Shown here one piece after another: positions 4,676 to 6,591 of a stretch of 6,591 nt of DNA. This stretch comes from Rhodospirillaceae bacterium (lineage in GTDB: Bacteria; Pseudomonadota; Alphaproteobacteria; SP197). The stretch spans positions 1-6,591 of the forward strand of contig JABIUG010000497.1 of NCBI GenBank assembly GCA_018700655.1, given 5' to 3'. Position numbers and translations under genes: made by a program. The notes beneath the pieces were generated by a model. It saw nothing but the letters and a program-made list of their open reading frames with translations. It made no database searches and had not been told where the DNA came from. Positions within the stretch are counted from its first letter, which is position 1. Each line of letters starts with the position of its first letter.

Positions 4676-6591
4676 ATGTCCGTCACCCCGATTCGCGCCG
4701 GCATCCGCACGCCAGACACGTCGATCATCGACCCCGCAGAACTGGCCTGCCTCGATGCCCTGCAGAAAAAGATCCTGTGGCTGGCGAGCTGGACCATCCA
4801 TCACGCCAACCACATCCGGCCCAGCCGCGACGGGCTGAAGGTCGGTGGCCATCAGGCGTCCTGTGCTTCCATCGTCCAGATCATGACCGCGCTTTATTTC
4901 CACACCTTGCGCCCGCAGGACCGGGTTGCCGTCAAACCCCATGCCAGCCCGGTGTTCCATGCGATCCAGTATCTTCTGGGCCGTCAGGAACGTGAGCAGC
5001 TTGAACTCTTCCGTGCCCTGGGTGGCGCGCAATCCTATCCCTCGCGCACCAAGGACAAGGACGATGTCGATTTCTCGACCGGCTCGGTGGGGCTGGGCGT
5101 CGCGACCACAGCCTTTGCCGCACTGGTGCAGGATTATCTGGCGCTCAAGGACATGCTCCCCGAAGGCCAGAAGCCCGGGCGCATGATCGCGCTGGTGGGC
5201 GATGCCGAGCTTGATGAAGGCAATGTCTGGGAAGCCCTGCTGGAAAGCTGGAAACACAACATCGGCAATGTCTGGTGGGTCGTCGACTACAACCGCCAGA
5301 GCCTCGACAGCGTCGTGTCCGACCGCCTGTTCCAGCGCATCCAGGGGTTCTTCGATGCGGTCGGTTGGGAAGTCGTCACCGTCAAATACGGCAAGCTGCT
5401 GACCGAGGCCTTCGAGAAGCCCGGCGGCGAAGCCCTGCGCGACTGGATCGACGAATGCCCCAACGATCTCTATTCCGCGCTGTGTTTCAAGGGCGGTGCA
5501 TCGTGGCGCGAGCATCTCGAACGCGACTTCAAAAAGGGCAACGCGACACGCAAGCTGGTGGACGCACACGACGACGATGCGCTCCACAGCCTGATGACCA
5601 ACCTCGCCGGCCACGACCTCGAAAGCCTGGTTGAGGCCTTCGACGTCGCCGCCGCCGCCGATGACGACCGGCCGCGCTGTTTCATCTGCTACACGATCAA
5701 GGGCCACGCCCTGCCCTTTGCCGGGCACAAAGACAACCATTCCGGCCTGATGAACCCCGACCAGATGGCAGGTTTTCGCGAGGCACTGGAGATAGCCGAA
5801 GGCGACGAATGGGAGCCCTTCGCCGGCCTGGAAGCAGAACGCGGCGAGCTGCAGGCCTTCCTGAAGGATGTTCCCTTTGCGCAGGAATATCCCCGCCGCC
5901 GTCATGCTGCGCCGGTCGCCGTGCCCGAAACCCTGACCCACAAACGCGACAAGCGGGTTTCGACCCAGCAGGCTTTCGGCAACATCCTGAATGACATCGC
6001 ACGCAGCGACGCCGCAATCGCCGACCATATCGTGACGACCTCACCCGATGTCGCGGTCTCAACCAATCTGGGCCCATGGATCAACCGGCGCGGCCTGTTC
6101 GACCGGCGTGAACACGTCGATACCTTCAAGTCGGAAAAAGTCATCTCGGCGCAGTCATGGGATATCAGCCAGTCGGGCCAGCACATCGAACTGGGCATCG
6201 CCGAAAACAATCTCTTCCTGCTGCTGGCTGCGATGGGCCTGTCGCACAGCCTGTTCGGCGAGCGCCTGCTGCCGATCGGCACGCTCTACGACCCCTTCAT
6301 CAGCCGCGGTCTCGATGCCCTGAACTACGCCTGTTACCAGGACAGCCGCATCATGCTGGTCGCCACGCCAGGTGGCGTGACGCTGGCGCCCGAAGGCGGC
6401 GCACACCAATCGATCTATACGCCCCTGATCGGATTGGGTCAGCCCGGGCTTTCGAGCTTCGAGCCCACCTTTGCTGATGAACTGGCAACAATCATGCGCT
6501 GGGGTTTCGAGCACATGCAGGCAGATGACGGCGGATCGGTCTATCTCCGGCTTTCAACCCGTCCGGTCGATCAGATCAAGCGCGAGATCAG
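4676..6591 (+). CDS. ThDP-dependent 2-oxoacid dehydrogenase E1-like protein (AceE/MdeB/transketolase type), 3' end missing
   Basis: An open frame from ATG 4676 runs 638 codons to the window end without a stop. It is a homodimeric-type E1-like enzyme expected to decarboxylate a 2-oxo acid using thiamine diphosphate and Mg2+ in the cytosol. Visible sites, with my mapping to E. coli AceE: His59 in GGHQAS (H106), His89 in KPHASP (H142), the ThDP motif GDAELDEG at 175-182 with Asp176 (D230) and Asn206 in DYNRQ (N260), His355 in KDNHSGL (H407), Glu510 in GIAEN (E571), His577 in GGAHQS (H640). Intervals mostly agree within a few residues. The region before His59 is about 47 residues shorter than in AceE. 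That missing part corresponds to the AceE segment involved in E2 binding. It is transcribed divergently from the Lrp-type regulator. Alternatives are the MdeB-type 2-oxobutyrate E1 or a free-standing transketolase-like enzyme; substrate and E2 partner are not visible. Confidence 0.92.
   Translation, partial: MSVTPIRAGIRTPDTSIIDPAELACLDALQKKILWLASWTIHHANHIRPSRDGLKVGGHQASCASIVQIMTALYFHTLRPQDRVAVKPHASPVFHAIQYLLGRQEREQLELFRALGGAQSYPSRTKDKDDVDFSTGSVGLGVATTAFAALVQDYLALKDMLPEGQKPGRMIALVGDAELDEGNVWEALLESWKHNIGNVWWVVDYNRQSLDSVVSDRLFQRIQGFFDAVGWEVVTVKYGKLLTEAFEKPGGEALRDWIDECPNDLYSALCFKGGASWREHLERDFKKGNATRKLVDAHDDDALHSLMTNLAGHDLESLVEAFDVAAAADDDRPRCFICYTIKGHALPFAGHKDNHSGLMNPDQMAGFREALEIAEGDEWEPFAGLEAERGELQAFLKDVPFAQEYPRRRHAAPVAVPETLTHKRDKRVSTQQAFGNILNDIARSDAAIADHIVTTSPDVAVSTNLGPWINRRGLFDRREHVDTFKSEKVISAQSWDISQSGQHIELGIAENNLFLLLAAMGLSHSLFGERLLPIGTLYDPFISRGLDALNYACYQDSRIMLVATPGGVTLAPEGGAHQSIYTPLIGLGQPGLSSFEPTFADELATIMRWGFEHMQADDGGSVYLRLSTRPVDQIKREI

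Noticed and set aside
4352..6028. 558-codon open frame on the minus strand opposite the E1-like gene
   Set aside because: It lies antisense to a gene with clear ThDP-enzyme motifs and overlaps the Lrp-type gene in another frame. Its translation shows no recognisable domain. Long antisense frames are common in GC-rich coding DNA.

Overview
The window is GC-rich, tightly packed bacterial DNA. The gene types (M24 peptidase with DddP-like spacing, Lrp/AsnC regulator, tandem M17 aminopeptidases, a homodimeric 2-oxoacid dehydrogenase E1-like protein) and the codon use suggest an alphaproteobacterium. That assignment is an inference; no rRNA or other marker is present. I see no mobile element, CRISPR array, tRNA or other RNA gene, and no stretch over 300 bases without a gene.

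Layout. (1) Positions 1-263, plus strand: the C-terminal end of an M24-fold metalloenzyme. Its three visible metal-ligand positions have the spacing I recall for the DMSP lyase DddP. (2) Positions 4541 down to 283, minus strand: a probable operon in the order Lrp/AsnC regulator, M17 aminopeptidase copy A, divergent M17 copy B, short-chain dehydrogenase/reductase, 64-residue lipoprotein. The four gaps are 29, 4, 1 and 34 bases, and the M17 copy B stop lies one base before the SDR start. This operon converges on the M24 gene with 19 bases between the stop codons. (3) Positions 4542-4675: a 134-base divergent control region with an inverted repeat and three spaced TTGCG/CGCAA elements. (4) Positions 4676-6591, plus strand: a ThDP-dependent E1-like gene of the AceE/MdeB/transketolase type, cut by the window end after 638 residues.

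How the parts may work together (inference). Two aminopeptidases could release amino acids from peptides. An Lrp-type regulator could sense an amino acid, and the divergent E1-like enzyme could oxidise the resulting 2-oxo acid. The regulator/E1 divergence recalls the mdeR-mdeB arrangement in Pseudomonas putida, where an Lrp-type regulator controls methionine breakdown and a 2-oxobutyrate dehydrogenase E1. The most notable points are the uneven decay of family-conserved residues in the second M17 copy, the loss of the N-terminal segment that E. coli AceE uses to dock on E2, and the compact divergent operator region.
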